Counted from the stretch's first letter, positions 1 through 8,193 are shown. The stretch: 39,180 nt of DNA from Patescibacteria group bacterium (GCA_018830585.1 JAHJSD010000078.1:1-39180); one strand, 5' to 3'. A program made the numbers and translations. Notes: generated by a model from the sequence alone, not told the origin.

Positions 1-2
1 AA

Positions 3-374
3 TTTACTCCGGGGGAAATCGCTAAAATGGTCAGAAAATACTTTAAAAAAGTTGAAATTAAAGGATTGATTTGCCTAAACGAAGCATTCGAGGAGAGCCG
101 AAAAGAAGTGATGGCTACTTTTAGGCATAAATTGGCAGTTTTTTTAAAAAAAAGCAGGTTGGTTTGCGAAATTTTGGCGTTTTTGCCCGGGGGTTTTAAG
201 AGACGCTTGACCGGCGAGGCTAAATTAGAGAAGCTGATACCGAAGGAGTCGGATTTTGACTATACCGCGGTAAATGTCGATCAGGGGGAAAATCTTTTAA
301 TAGTTGCATCACACCCCGGGGGTGTGATGAATCACATCATAGGAACTAATTCCATCCTGGAAGTGAAAACCTAA
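3..374 (+). CDS. Class I SAM-dependent methyltransferase, C-terminal part
   Basis: The frame is open from the window edge, so the gene begins outside; the Met at 27 is probably internal. The first residues (FTPGEIAKMVRKYFKKVEIKG) resemble the segment after the catalytic core of type-11 methyltransferases, where a TPEEL-like helix leads to a KYFKxVEIxG strand. A later stretch ending in GENLLIVA resembles the last strand of such folds. Motif I and the SAM pocket lie outside the window, so the substrate is unknown. The last ~20 residues are encoded by a CATCACACCCC/GGGGTGTGATG palindrome and what follows it, suggesting that a repeat replaced or extended the original C-terminus. The family call is an inference from a partial sequence. 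Confidence 0.5.
   Translation, partial: FTPGEIAKMVRKYFKKVEIKGLICLNEAFEESRKEVMATFRHKLAVFLKKSRLVCEILAFLPGGFKRRLTGEAKLEKLIPKESDFDYTAVNVDQGENLLIVASHPGGVMNHIIGTNSILEVKT
313..335. repeat. CACCCCGGGGGTG-type palindrome at the 3' end of a gene
   Basis: Perfect 11-bp arms (CATCACACCCC / GGGGTGTGATG) flank one central base. The CACCCCGGGGGTG core recurs at 15777-15818 and 17390-17430. Here it sits inside the reading frame of the methyltransferase fragment, about 40 bases before its stop. Confidence 0.6.
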
Positions 375-404
375 AATAATTTAGGATTGTAATAATTCTT
401 GTTA

Positions 405-720
405 CCCCAGCACCGGTCCCGCAGTTGCGGGGCGGGGTGGAGCGAAGGATCCCTCTGAAAATAGTGATTTGCTTACACAAGGGCCGCGCCCGCCAGACAC
501 CGCCTGCTCGCCATCGCTATGCTCAGGCGTTAGCGGGCGAGAGCCGTCAGGCGATGCGGGCGGGGATCCTTCGTCGTCGGAACTTCCCCGTACCAGAGGG
601 TACAGGGCTTCGCTCAGGATGACGAGGTTGTTCCAAACGGGATCCTTTGTCATCATCCCGACGTTGCGTCGGGGTCAGAATGATGGGTGGGTAGAATTCC
701 CCAGGATGACGAAAGAAAAA
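405..720. repeat. Dispersed repeat block (nested palindromes)
   Basis: This gene-free stretch is made of units seen elsewhere in the window: GGGCCGCGCCCGCC, GCGGGCGGGGATCCTTCGTC, a GTACC/GGTAC hairpin module near 588-612, and CAGGATGACGA. The same units recur at 16560-17350 and, inverted, at 32800-33110. Open frames here on both strands are by-products of the high-GC repeats and have no domain or ribosome-binding support. Confidence 0.75.
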
Positions 721-730
721 CAGAACCCTT

Positions 731-763
731 TTTCTCAGTTTTTTCTCAGTTTTGATTTATAAT
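731..763 (+). promoter_or_regulatory. Response-regulator direct repeats and leaderless promoter
   Basis: TTTCTCAG occurs at 731-738 and 742-749, an 11-bp repeat spacing. A TATAAT -10 box follows at 758-763, 9 nt after the second repeat, and no clear -35 is seen. The ATG at 773 is 9 nt past the -10. The same arrangement lies before the HlyD gene at 10220-10252. OmpR/PhoB-type regulators typically bind 10-11-bp direct repeats that take the place of the -35, so autoregulation is likely. Confidence 0.65.
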
Positions 764-772
764 ATGCCTGTA

Positions 773-1447
773 ATGAGGATTTTAGTGGTTGAGGACGAAC
801 ACAAGATCGCCAACTCGATTAAAAAGGGTTTAGAGCAGGAGTTATACGCGGTTGACCTTGCCTATGACGGCGAGGACGGTTTCGGTTTGGCGGCAACAGA
901 AGATTACGACCTGATTATTTTAGATTTGATGCTGCCCAAAATGGACGGTATGGAAATTTGCGCTAAGTTGCGCCAGGAAGAAAAAATCCATACCCCGATT
1001 CTGATTTTAACCGCCAGGGATCAAATTGATGATAAGGTTAAGGGTTTGAATCTTGGCGCCGACGATTATTTAACCAAACCATTTTCTTTTGCCGAGCTTT
1101 TAGCCCGAGTCAGGGCCTTGTCCAGAAGGCCGAAAAATGGGTTAAATACCTTGTTATCGGTTGGAGATTTAAGCTTAGATACCCTCAGCTTTGAGGTTAA
1201 ACGGGCCGGGAAAAGAGTAGCTTTGTCCAAGAGGGAGTTCTCCTTGCTGGAATACCTTTTAAGGCATAAAGGCAGGATTTTAACCAAAGAACAGATTATT
1301 AGTCATGTTTGGGATTACGACGCCGATGTTTTGCCTAATACGGTTGAAGTTTATATCGGTTACCTGAGAAAAAAAATTGACAAACCTTTTAAAAATAAGC
1401 CCTCTTTAATCCAGACGGTCAGGGGTTTTGGATATAAAATAGGTTAG
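773..1447 (+). CDS. OmpR/PhoB-family response regulator
   Basis: Two-domain cytoplasmic transcription factor of 224 residues. The N-terminal receiver begins MRILVVEDEH with the acidic pocket, has phosphoacceptor Asp51 in IILDLMLPKMDG, and has the switch Thr and Lys in LTARD and LTKPFSF. The C-terminal winged helix (about 125-224) ends in the usual TVRGFGYKI. ATG 773 is preferred over the upstream TTG (752) and ATG (764): it gives the standard family N-terminus and lies at the expected transcription start. The partner kinase follows, separated by a 118-bp repeat. Its promoter carries direct repeats shared with the efflux operon at 10261, which makes that operon the likely target. The physiological signal is unknown. 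Confidence 0.93.
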   Translation: MRILVVEDEHKIANSIKKGLEQELYAVDLAYDGEDGFGLAATEDYDLIILDLMLPKMDGMEICAKLRQEEKIHTPILILTARDQIDDKVKGLNLGADDYLTKPFSFAELLARVRALSRRPKNGLNTLLSVGDLSLDTLSFEVKRAGKRVALSKREFSLLEYLLRHKGRILTKEQIISHVWDYDADVLPNTVEVYIGYLRKKIDKPFKNKPSLIQTVRGFGYKIG

Positions 1448-1479
1448 GGAGGATTATAAATTTATCGATAGATTCTAAC

Positions 1480-1597
1480 AACTGGTTTCAAAACTCTTTA
1501 CGTCATTGCGAGGAGTGTTAACGACGCGGCAATCTAGCTTTAAAAACGAGATCGCCACACTCGCTTCACTCGTTCGCGATGACTTTTGAAACAGGTT
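1480..1597 (-). repeat. 118-bp MITE-like element, copy A
   Basis: One of three copies of exactly 118 bp; the others are at 12391-12508 and 35879-35996, in the opposite orientation. Ends form imperfect terminal inverted repeats (AACTGGTTTCAAAA versus AACCTGTTTCAAAA). Inside are two hairpins, GATCGC/GCGATC and ATTGC/GCAAT. TTCTAA is found at both edges (1473-1478, 1596-1601) and could be a target duplication. It separates the response regulator and kinase genes and supplies a spurious ATG (1579) in frame with the kinase. Confidence 0.8.
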
Positions 1598-1605
1598 CTA
1601 AATAT

Positions 1606-2712
1606 ATGTTTCGCTCGGCAAGAATCAAACTAACCGGCTGGTACCTGCTGATTATTATGTCAATCAGTTTAGTCTTTAGCCTGATTATTTACCAGCTTAT
1701 CGGCGGAGAGATGGAACGCGGTTTTAGGCGGGTGGAAATGCGTTTTAGAGCCGGGGAATTGGGTATCCCGCTTCCTCGCCATTTTGCTTTTACCGAGAAA
1801 ATCAGCCCGCAGTTAGTTGAAGATTTGAGATTGGCCAAAAAAAAGCTGATCTTGGATCTTTTGGTTGTCGATGGCATAATTTTTGGTTTTTCGGCTACGG
1901 CAGGATATTTTTTAGCCGGTAAAACCCTAAGACCGATCGAGAAGGTGATGGAAGAACAAAAGAGATTTGTTGCCGACGCTTCCCATGAGTTAAGAACGCC
2001 GCTAACGGCGCTGAAAACTTCTATCGAAGTAGCTTTAAGGGAGAAGAGAATAACTGCCAAAGAGGCCAAGTCGGTTCTTAAAAGCAGTCTTGAGGATATC
2101 GCCGGGCTGGAGTCCCTGAGCAACAGTCTCTTGAAATTGGCCCGATACCAGCAGGGGAACGGCAGCCTTGTTTTTGAACCGGTAAATATTAATAAAGTGG
2201 CCAAAAACGCTTTTAAGAAAATTTCCCCTTTAGCCGAAAAGAAAAGAATAAGATTTAGAACCAGAACATCGGCTATTTCTCTTCAGGCCAATGAGCAGAG
2301 TTTAGAGGAGATGCTGGTTATTTTTTTAGATAATGCGGTTAAATATACTCCAAAAGGCGGCGCGGTATCGCTATCGGCGAAGTCAGACAAAAACAGTCTG
2401 GTTATTAAAGTAAAAGATACCGGTATCGGTATTTCAAAAGAAGAGATTCCTCATATATTTGACAGGTTTTATCGAGTTGACCAATCTCGAAGCCGCAAGC
2501 GCCTCCGAGGTGACAGGCTGGAGCGAAGCAAAAGCTCTGCCTTGCCGGCAGGCAGGCATGGCTCCTCGGATGGTGAAAGTGCAGGAGGTTTTGGTCTGGG
2601 TTTGTCATTGGCTAAAAGAATTATTGAATTACACAAAGGGTCGGTTGAGGTAGAAAGTACCAAGGGCAAAGGAACTACCTTTACCATCAAACTTCCTGTT
2701 AAACATTCATAA
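1606..2712 (+). CDS. Membrane sensor histidine kinase
   Basis: Inner-membrane kinase of 368 residues, partner of the upstream response regulator. Two transmembrane helices (about 12-32 and 85-105) enclose a short external segment of about 50 residues; no clear HAMP domain is seen. The H-box DASHELRTPLTAL carries His127. The N-box (LDNAVKYTPKGG), G1 (KDTGIGI), F-box (FDRFYRVD) and G2 (GFGLGLSLAK) are all present. ATG 1606 is preferred to the in-frame ATG at 1579, which lies inside repeat copy A. The oddity is 29 extra residues (2497-2583) between the F-box and G2 box, in the flexible ATP lid. They are encoded by a repeat-like insertion that kept the frame, so activity is possible but unproven. 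Confidence 0.9.
   Translation: MFRSARIKLTGWYLLIIMSISLVFSLIIYQLIGGEMERGFRRVEMRFRAGELGIPLPRHFAFTEKISPQLVEDLRLAKKKLILDLLVVDGIIFGFSATAGYFLAGKTLRPIEKVMEEQKRFVADASHELRTPLTALKTSIEVALREKRITAKEAKSVLKSSLEDIAGLESLSNSLLKLARYQQGNGSLVFEPVNINKVAKNAFKKISPLAEKKRIRFRTRTSAISLQANEQSLEEMLVIFLDNAVKYTPKGGAVSLSAKSDKNSLVIKVKDTGIGISKEEIPHIFDRFYRVDQSRSRKRLRGDRLERSKSSALPAGRHGSSDGESAGGFGLGLSLAKRIIELHKGSVEVESTKGKGTTFTIKLPVKHS
2497..2583. repeat. In-frame repeat insertion in the kinase ATP lid
   Basis: An 87-bp insertion between FYRVDQSRSR and GGFGLGLS. Its units CCTCCGAGGTGACAG, TGGAGCGAAG and GCTCCTCGGATGGTGA match the element at 13792-13845 (CACCTGCGAGGTGGCAG, TGGAACGAAG, ACTCCTCGGAGGTGA). A TTGCCGGCAGGCAGGC unit, also found near 20990 and 32537, is nested inside it. 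The length is a multiple of three with no stop, so the kinase stays open. Confidence 0.7.
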
Positions 2713-3127
2713 ACTATCGATGGATCCCGTCTTTCGCCGTCCTTAGCTTCAGCGACGGACGGCTACAGACGATTTCATCTACTACGTCTAGAGACTAAGA
2801 CTAAAAAGTTCAAAATCTGGGGTTCTATATTACAGTTACACAACGGCAGGAACGGGTACGACGAGGCATTTATCCACCTACGCAGAGAACCACGGTTGTC
2901 AGGCAGGGCTTCGAGGGACAGGTCCGTCTACGGGACTACGGCGAGACAAGGTCGGAACGATTTCAACTCTGCCGAAGAAACAAAAAATACCACGTCCGTG
3001 AGGGCGTGGAGTTTCATACCATACCTTGGTCTATTTTGTGCCTATGTATCAAGGTATTCAGGACCCGTCCCCGTTTCCCCGTTTCCGGTCTTGACTTATG
3101 GGATATCCTGTTTTAAGATGCGGGTAT
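2713..3127. other. Intergenic region, no convincing gene
   Basis: About 415 bp after the kinase. Visible structures are a GCCGTCC/GGACGGC hairpin at 2736-2763, which could act as a terminator although no T-run follows, and an ATACCTTG/CAAGGTAT pair at 3021-3057. The open frame at 2896-3147 lacks a ribosome-binding site and protein-like composition and was not called. Confidence 0.5.
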
Positions 3128-3574
3128 ATGAGGGAAGTTTTTTTTGAAAAGCCAACATTGTCGCAGGAAGATGCAGTGGGTGCAGCGAGAAAATTGATGG
3201 GTGAGTTACAGTTGGCGCTTCAAGGATCGAGGGAAGCTACTGATGCTTCGGTAACTCATTTTATAGGCGAGTATGATCGAGAGACTATGAGATATGAGAA
3301 GAGGGGGCAGAAGATAAGTGTGGTGAGATTTCAACCCGGAGAGATACGAGTTGATGCAGTAAGATTGGTTGAAGGCGATGGTAAGATTGTTTTTTCTCGT
3401 AAATCCCTGGGTTTGGATGTTAGGACACCTGGTCCGACGAAAGTGGGGTATGCTGTTGAGTGGTTTAATTACGCGGAGCAGAGAGAGGGAGAGGATGTCC
3501 GCTCGAGGGGGGTTCATGCGATAAATACTCCAAGAGCTGTTAACAGGGTAAGAAGATTTCTTGATAGTTTATAG
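3128..3574 (+). CDS. Hypothetical protein, 148 residues
   Basis: Not recognised. It is a soluble, highly charged protein with no signal peptide, transmembrane segment or cysteine pattern. The N-terminal third (about 10-45) is predicted helical, and the rest looks beta-rich (KISVVRFQPGEIRVDAVRL, GKIVFSRKSLGLDV). ATG 3128 is chosen over ATG 3098 because the upstream ten residues look non-native; neither has a clear ribosome-binding site. It converges on the glycosidase gene. Its protein-like composition and the absence of repeat units argue that it is real, but no function can be inferred. Confidence 0.5.
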   Translation: MREVFFEKPTLSQEDAVGAARKLMGELQLALQGSREATDASVTHFIGEYDRETMRYEKRGQKISVVRFQPGEIRVDAVRLVEGDGKIVFSRKSLGLDVRTPGPTKVGYAVEWFNYAEQREGEDVRSRGVHAINTPRAVNRVRRFLDSL

Positions 3575-3631
3575 TTTCACTTTTCGGACAATACACCCTC
3601 CAGGTGTATTTCAGGTGTATTTCTAGTACTT

Positions 3632-5908
3632 CTAACGACAACCATCGGTTCCCCAGTTTCTAATGATCACGTCTAAATCTAAGACATTAATTTTATTATC
3701 CTTAAATAGGTCTTGTTCAGATTTTTGGGGAACTTGACCCCAGATTTTTATCAAGATAATCAAGTCTTTCGAATTGACCACTCCGTCTTGATTAAGATCG
3801 GTCGGGCAGTCAGCGGTTGGCGTGATGGTCGGGACATGAGATTTAAAATCAAAGTTTTTTAGGGTGTCAAAAACCGGCCTGCGGCAAACCCGGTTAAAAG
3901 GAACGGCAAAAGAGGTCGGCTGACATTGATCATTATAAGTAGTGGCCGGCGAAAACGAATTAAAGTCATCTGTCCACCAATGGGTGTTCATGTTGGTAAA
4001 ATCGGTACCTGTTCGTCCCCAGTAGCGATTACCGGCAATAAAGCTTTCGTAAATGACGTTTCCTTCTTGGACAAAATAATGAGCATCAATTCCTGCTGAT
4101 GGCGGGTGAGGAAATCGGGAGTTATTACTGGTATGGCCGCTGAAATAGTTTTTTAAAAGGCCGTGAGTGAAATTACCGAGTTGGCTGATATCGGGCGCGT
4201 AACGAAGCCAATACTCATTTCCGGCAGTGGTAAATTCAATATATTGAGGAGTGCCGTTAACGCTGATTCTGCTTATATTACGAGAATCAAGATTGGTAAA
4301 ATAAGGCCGGGTCGGGTAAATATCCCAGGCTGATTTGAGGGTGTTTGAATACCAGGCGCCCGGGAGAAAACTAATGGCTTCGCCATTGATAGATAAATCT
4401 AAAAGGCGATACCAATATTTGTTGCCCAGAGTGATCGATTCCCGAAGAGAGTTGCCGTATTCATAAAAATATTGAGTTGCTATCGCGCCATTTTTTTGGC
4501 TGGTAATTTCTGTCGGATAGTTAAGAGAAGTTAAAGAATAATGATTCCATTGACCAGCCTGAACTGGTGATAAGGAATAAATTTTTCTGACCCAAAGATT
4601 CTGGGGCATCGTCTGTATTTCCAACATCTGGCCCTGATACCAGAAAAGATTATGGGCTTGCATTTTGGGCCTGATAAGCAAACCTGAATCCCATTGAGGG
4701 ATGACTTCAAGAAGGAAATGAGACCAATTATAGATATTTGCATTAACTAAAGAAGTAAAAATAGCCGATGTATTTTGAGCAATTGTTTGTTCTGATAAGA
4801 CGCCTCTGACTCCCCAGATACCGGCTTCAGTCATAGCTAGTGACTTGCTTTCCCAGCCGGAAAAAGAATGGAGGTAAGGCACTAGATTGCCAATAGTCGT
4901 ACTCGGAAAAAAAGAACCAGGTCGTTCAGCCGCCGAAGGCTGTTGGGAAGGAGGCAGGTGGTTATAGTAAAGATAGGGGTGGTAGCCAAGATGGTCAAAA
5001 AGCAGTTCTTGATTGTGGGTAAAGGTAAGCCAACTTGACGGCGTTCTATTATCGTTGGCAGCGCAGTTTGCTTGGTTGCACCCGGGATCAGGGCCAAGTA
5101 AAGGACTTAGATTGCCAACAATCACTTCTGCCGAAGGATTTTTATTCTTGATTGCCTGGTAAGCATGGTTGAGGAAAGCTATTCTTGAGGCTAAACCGGT
5201 CGTGTCCTGAGGAGATTCATCAGCTATATTTTGTTCATTGCCCAAAATAAAATATTTGACCTTCGGTAAGCCGCCGTGGGTACCGTTATATCGATCAGCT
5301 AAAGCGGCCATGAATTCTTGATAAGTATTAGAAGAAGCGCCACCATAAGTTACTTGGCGAAATTCTTTTTTTAAGGTGGAATTAGGCGTCATATCTACAC
5401 AGTGGGGATTGGGTTCGTAGACCGGCGGGTTTTTAACTGCCCAGCGAGGCGGTCCATAACTACCAAGGAGAGGTTCAATTCCATTTTGTTTAAGTAAAGT
5501 GATCACCCTGTCAAGTTCGGCAAAGTCATAATTGGGATCGTTCCAGTTACCAAGATTGATATTGATCGGGCTGTTTCCCAAAGAAACCCCGGGATATCGA
5601 GTGACAATATTATCCCAGCCGGCAGGACCGGTTCCACCAATAACAACCCAGTCTAAACCCAGCTCAAGGTAGTATCTAATGTCATCATCGCTAATAGTTC
5701 TTCTCATCGGTGGATCGCCAAAACCGAAAAAGGGGTTGTCGGGATAACCGGGGATATTGCCGCAACCTTCCTCAAAAGTCTCGGTCACGCCCTTACCGGT
5801 TAACATGGCACAGACAGGATGACGGCGGGCAGTCAGAAGAAAACTGATACTTAGAAGACTCAAAAAAAGCAACATTGACCTTATGTTTACCAACTTCTTA
5901 TTAAGCAT
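3632..5908 (-). CDS. Secreted TIM-barrel glycoside hydrolase with C-terminal dockerin
   Basis: Secreted protein of 758 residues counted from the ATG at 5908, which gives a clean signal peptide (charged start, LLFLSLLSISFLL core, cleavage near PVCA). A TTG 28 codons upstream is the only alternative seen. Residues ~60-400 look like a clan GH-A (beta/alpha)8 hydrolase of GH5/GH39 type: the ILGNEQN strand supplies the probable acid/base Glu225 and LAMTEAGIWG the probable nucleophile Glu361. The middle has repeated GNxYWxR segments (AGNEYWLRY, AGNRYWGRT), perhaps beta-sheet carbohydrate-binding modules. The last ~60 residues form a type I dockerin with two EF-hand-like repeats (DLNQDGVVNSKDL and a weaker DLFKDNKINVLDL). 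No cohesin is visible in the window. Substrate unknown. Confidence 0.8.
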   Translation of the reverse strand: MLNKKLVNIRSMLLFLSLLSISFLLTARRHPVCAMLTGKGVTETFEEGCGNIPGYPDNPFFGFGDPPMRRTISDDDIRYYLELGLDWVVIGGTGPAGWDNIVTRYPGVSLGNSPININLGNWNDPNYDFAELDRVITLLKQNGIEPLLGSYGPPRWAVKNPPVYEPNPHCVDMTPNSTLKKEFRQVTYGGASSNTYQEFMAALADRYNGTHGGLPKVKYFILGNEQNIADESPQDTTGLASRIAFLNHAYQAIKNKNPSAEVIVGNLSPLLGPDPGCNQANCAANDNRTPSSWLTFTHNQELLFDHLGYHPYLYYNHLPPSQQPSAAERPGSFFPSTTIGNLVPYLHSFSGWESKSLAMTEAGIWGVRGVLSEQTIAQNTSAIFTSLVNANIYNWSHFLLEVIPQWDSGLLIRPKMQAHNLFWYQGQMLEIQTMPQNLWVRKIYSLSPVQAGQWNHYSLTSLNYPTEITSQKNGAIATQYFYEYGNSLRESITLGNKYWYRLLDLSINGEAISFLPGAWYSNTLKSAWDIYPTRPYFTNLDSRNISRISVNGTPQYIEFTTAGNEYWLRYAPDISQLGNFTHGLLKNYFSGHTSNNSRFPHPPSAGIDAHYFVQEGNVIYESFIAGNRYWGRTGTDFTNMNTHWWTDDFNSFSPATTYNDQCQPTSFAVPFNRVCRRPVFDTLKNFDFKSHVPTITPTADCPTDLNQDGVVNSKDLIILIKIWGQVPQKSEQDLFKDNKINVLDLDVIIRNWGTDGCR

Positions 5909-6119
5909 TAAATAATTAAAAGAGAAAATAACCGTTTTATGCCTTAAAGCAATAAATTTGCTTAAAGGTTTATTTATTTTAAAAATAATCAACGAAACTG
6001 ATGATAATTCTGAATAGGGACGGGGACAGGTTTGTCAAGATATACGGTATTAAATCATTAGATCTTTTTATACTGAGCGGAATTAAATTTTTTGAGCGCC
6101 AATAATTTCTATCCGGACC

Positions 6120-6234
6120 ATGGAACCCCACGGGTAAACCCGTGGCCTGCCTGCCCTCCTACCGGCGGGTAAACCGGCAGGCCCTGCACCAGACGGTACG
6201 GGGCAGGCAGGTTTTCTTGGTTCACGTATAAAAA
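6120..6234 (+). repeat. Dispersed repeat with conserved ends, copy 1
   Basis: Begins ATGGAACCCCACG and ends GTTTTCTTGGTTCACG followed by TATAAAA. The same two ends, inverted, flank a shorter middle at 15649-15706. The middle here holds nested palindromes (CCTGCC and GGTAC modules), which explains the length difference. The rest of the 6000-6425 gap shows only AT-rich possible promoter sequence, such as TATAAT near 6336. Confidence 0.6.
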
Positions 6235-6425
6235 GATGTTAGACTATTTCTTGTATCTTTATCAACAACTCCCTGTCCCTAAGTAGCTAAGTACTCTAAG
6301 TAACTTGATTTTACGGGATATTTTGTTGGTTATAATAGTTTACGTTGGTTACCCCCACTTCGGTTGATTTATAATCTTAAAGGTATTGACTTCGAAATTT
6401 GTAAAGCAAGCCCCTACTTCATTAA

Positions 6426-6446
6426 TTACTCAAACTTGAGTAAAAT
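6426..6446 (+). promoter_or_regulatory. Palindromic operator overlapping the -10 of the cupin operon
   Basis: TTACTCAAACTTGAGTAA (6426-6443) is an inverted repeat with perfect 8-bp arms. It overlaps a probable -10, TAAAAT (6441-6446), 7 nt before the ATG at 6454. A dimeric repressor bound here would block transcription; its identity is unknown and none of the neighbours is an obvious candidate. Confidence 0.5.
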
Positions 6447-6453
6447 GTGACTT

Positions 6454-6834
6454 ATGGACAGTAAAAAAGTAATTGATGAATTAAAGAGAAAATATCCGGG
6501 TAAAAAAATTATCAAGAATGGTGAAGATAATCCTTCCGAGATACTTTGTGAGGTTGACCCTTCAACAAATCATCCAGAATACAGCTTGGCGGTAGCGGTG
6601 ATTGACAAAAGCCTTCCCCATTCCCACAAGAAGACAACGGAAACTTATAAAGTTACTAAAGGAAAGCTGGCTTTGTTTATTGACAACAAGAGACATGAGT
6701 TAAAAGAGGGCGAAGAGTTAATCATTAAACCTGGCTGGGTACATTGGGCAAAGGGAAATGAAATATGGGTTGAGTGCTATTCTGAGCCTGGTTGGACTTT
6801 TGAAGACCATATTTTGGAGGAGGTGAGTAATTGA
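6454..6834 (+). CDS. Cupin-domain protein
   Basis: Single-domain cupin of 126 residues, likely cytoplasmic. Motif 1 (PHSHKKTTETYKVTKGKL) supplies two His and a Glu for metal binding. Motif 2 (IIKPGWVHWAKG) supplies the third His. A divergent WTFEDHI tail follows. The start lies 7 nt after a TAAAAT box, consistent with a leaderless transcript. First gene of a tight five-gene run; the next start codon overlaps its stop (TGATG), so the two are translationally coupled. Cupins of this size may be metal-dependent isomerases, dioxygenases or sugar-binding proteins; the reaction cannot be told from sequence. Confidence 0.8.
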   Translation: MDSKKVIDELKRKYPGKKIIKNGEDNPSEILCEVDPSTNHPEYSLAVAVIDKSLPHSHKKTTETYKVTKGKLALFIDNKRHELKEGEELIIKPGWVHWAKGNEIWVECYSEPGWTFEDHILEEVSN

Positions 6835-7202
6835 TGTTTAATAAACTTTTTGGTAATTGCTTATTGGTAAATGATTTTGAAAAATCTCTAGCTTTCTATC
6901 GTGATGTTTTGGGTTTGACGATAAACAGCCAAGACGGTAAGTTTGCCGATTTCAAGCTAAAAGGGACCTCTTTGGCAATCTTTGAAAAGGAAGCTGCCAT
7001 AGCGATGTTCCCCAAAGAACATATGGGTTCTGGCGGAGGTGTAATCCTAGCCTTCCAAGTAGATAATGTAAATAAAATCTGCGGGGAGCTAAAGGCTAAA
7101 GGTGTAGAGGCGTTTGAGGGACCCAAGACAACCGATTGGGGTCAAACAGTCGCTTATTTCAAAGATCCCGATGGAAACATCTGGGAAATATCCAAGAAAT
7201 AA
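6834..7202 (+). CDS. VOC-superfamily (glyoxalase-like) protein
   Basis: Protein of 122 residues with the paired beta-alpha-beta-beta-beta modules of the vicinal oxygen chelate fold: LLVNDFEKSLAFYRDVLGL in the first module, and VDNVNKICGELKAKGVEAF with the typical end YFKDPDGNIWEISKK in the second. The final Glu in IWEI is the usual metal ligand. ATG 6834 is chosen because GGAGGAGGTG (6817-6826) lies at good distance and the codon overlaps the cupin stop. The family includes glyoxalase I, dioxygenases and antibiotic-binding proteins; no specific member can be named. Confidence 0.82.
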   Translation: MFNKLFGNCLLVNDFEKSLAFYRDVLGLTINSQDGKFADFKLKGTSLAIFEKEAAIAMFPKEHMGSGGGVILAFQVDNVNKICGELKAKGVEAFEGPKTTDWGQTVAYFKDPDGNIWEISKK

Positions 7203-7205
7203 AAT

Positions 7206-8189
7206 ATGAAGGGGACAATTTTAAGATTAAAAAACCAAGCCGGGTTGATTCTAATTCCTATTGCTCCTTTTTCTTTTGACCCATCAATGCACAAACCAGA
7301 CCATTTTCCTTCTCAAGATACAAAATGGGAGCAAGGAATCCGTTGGCAAACAATGCTTTGGCAAGGAAAACCTTTAGGATTAAAGTTTGAAAATATAGGA
7401 ACAATTGGCAAACCAAAAATTAAGTTGAATGTTTTCTCTGAGGACAAATTAGAGAAGAAATATCTTGAGGGATTAAAAGAGGAGATAAATTATCGCTACG
7501 ATTTTAATACCGATTTAACAGAGTTCAACCAAAAGTTTAGAGATGACAAACAATTAGGTCCAATTATTAAAAAATGGCCAGGGATGAGAATAATGAGTCC
7601 ACAATCTTTATATGAATACTTGGTAATCGGAATTATGCTTCAAAACTGCACTGTTGGCCGTTCTGTCAATATGATGCAGATTTTATTTGAAAAATACGGC
7701 AAGGAAGTGAAATTTGACGGAAATAAATTCTTTTGCTTTTGGGAAGCAAAAATTCTTCTTAGAACAACTGAGGAACAACTTAGAGCTTTGAAAGTTGGTT
7801 ATCGGGCAAAATCGCTTTTAAGAATTACAGAACCCTTTGCAAAAGGCGAAATAAACGAAATTAGCCTAAGAAAGAAAGATGAAGAAGAACAAAGAGAGAC
7901 ATTGATTAGTCTTTACGGAGTTGGGCCGGCAACTGTTGGTTATATTCTTTTTGATGTCTTTAAGCACTATGCTGAATTAAGACACATTTCCCCCTGGGAG
8001 CAAAAGATTTACTCAAAATTGTTTTTCGATAAAGATCCTGAAAACCCCGTCCCTGTTAAAAAACTCTTGAAACATTTTGAAAAGTACGGCAACTATAAGC
8101 AACTTGCCGTCCACTACATCTGGGAAGATTTGTGGTGGAAACGCAAGAATGAACATATTCCTTGGCTGGAGAAGTTAATAAGAGTTTAA
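7206..8189 (+). CDS. HhH-GPD DNA glycosylase-like protein (AlkA/OGG1-like)
   Basis: A protein of 327 residues. An N-terminal region of ~115 residues may correspond to the beta-domain of AlkA/OGG1. A helical glycosylase core (~130-275) carries the helix-hairpin-helix SLYGVGPATVGYILFD (235-250), which in this family grips the DNA backbone. The position where AlkA and OGG1 place the catalytic Asp reads RHISPWEQKIY, with no Asp; Glu265 is the nearest acid. The enzyme may therefore use Glu, have altered specificity, or only bind DNA. It starts 3 nt after the VOC gene and is followed 4 nt later by a second HhH-GPD gene, so the two are probably co-translated. Confidence 0.75.
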   Translation: MKGTILRLKNQAGLILIPIAPFSFDPSMHKPDHFPSQDTKWEQGIRWQTMLWQGKPLGLKFENIGTIGKPKIKLNVFSEDKLEKKYLEGLKEEINYRYDFNTDLTEFNQKFRDDKQLGPIIKKWPGMRIMSPQSLYEYLVIGIMLQNCTVGRSVNMMQILFEKYGKEVKFDGNKFFCFWEAKILLRTTEEQLRALKVGYRAKSLLRITEPFAKGEINEISLRKKDEEEQRETLISLYGVGPATVGYILFDVFKHYAELRHISPWEQKIYSKLFFDKDPENPVPVKKLLKHFEKYGNYKQLAVHYIWEDLWWKRKNEHIPWLEKLIRV

Positions 8190-8193
8190 TTTT

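Noticed and set aside
2896..3147. 83-codon frame upstream of the 3128 gene
   Set aside because: No ribosome-binding site, non-protein-like composition, and it overlaps the start of a better frame.
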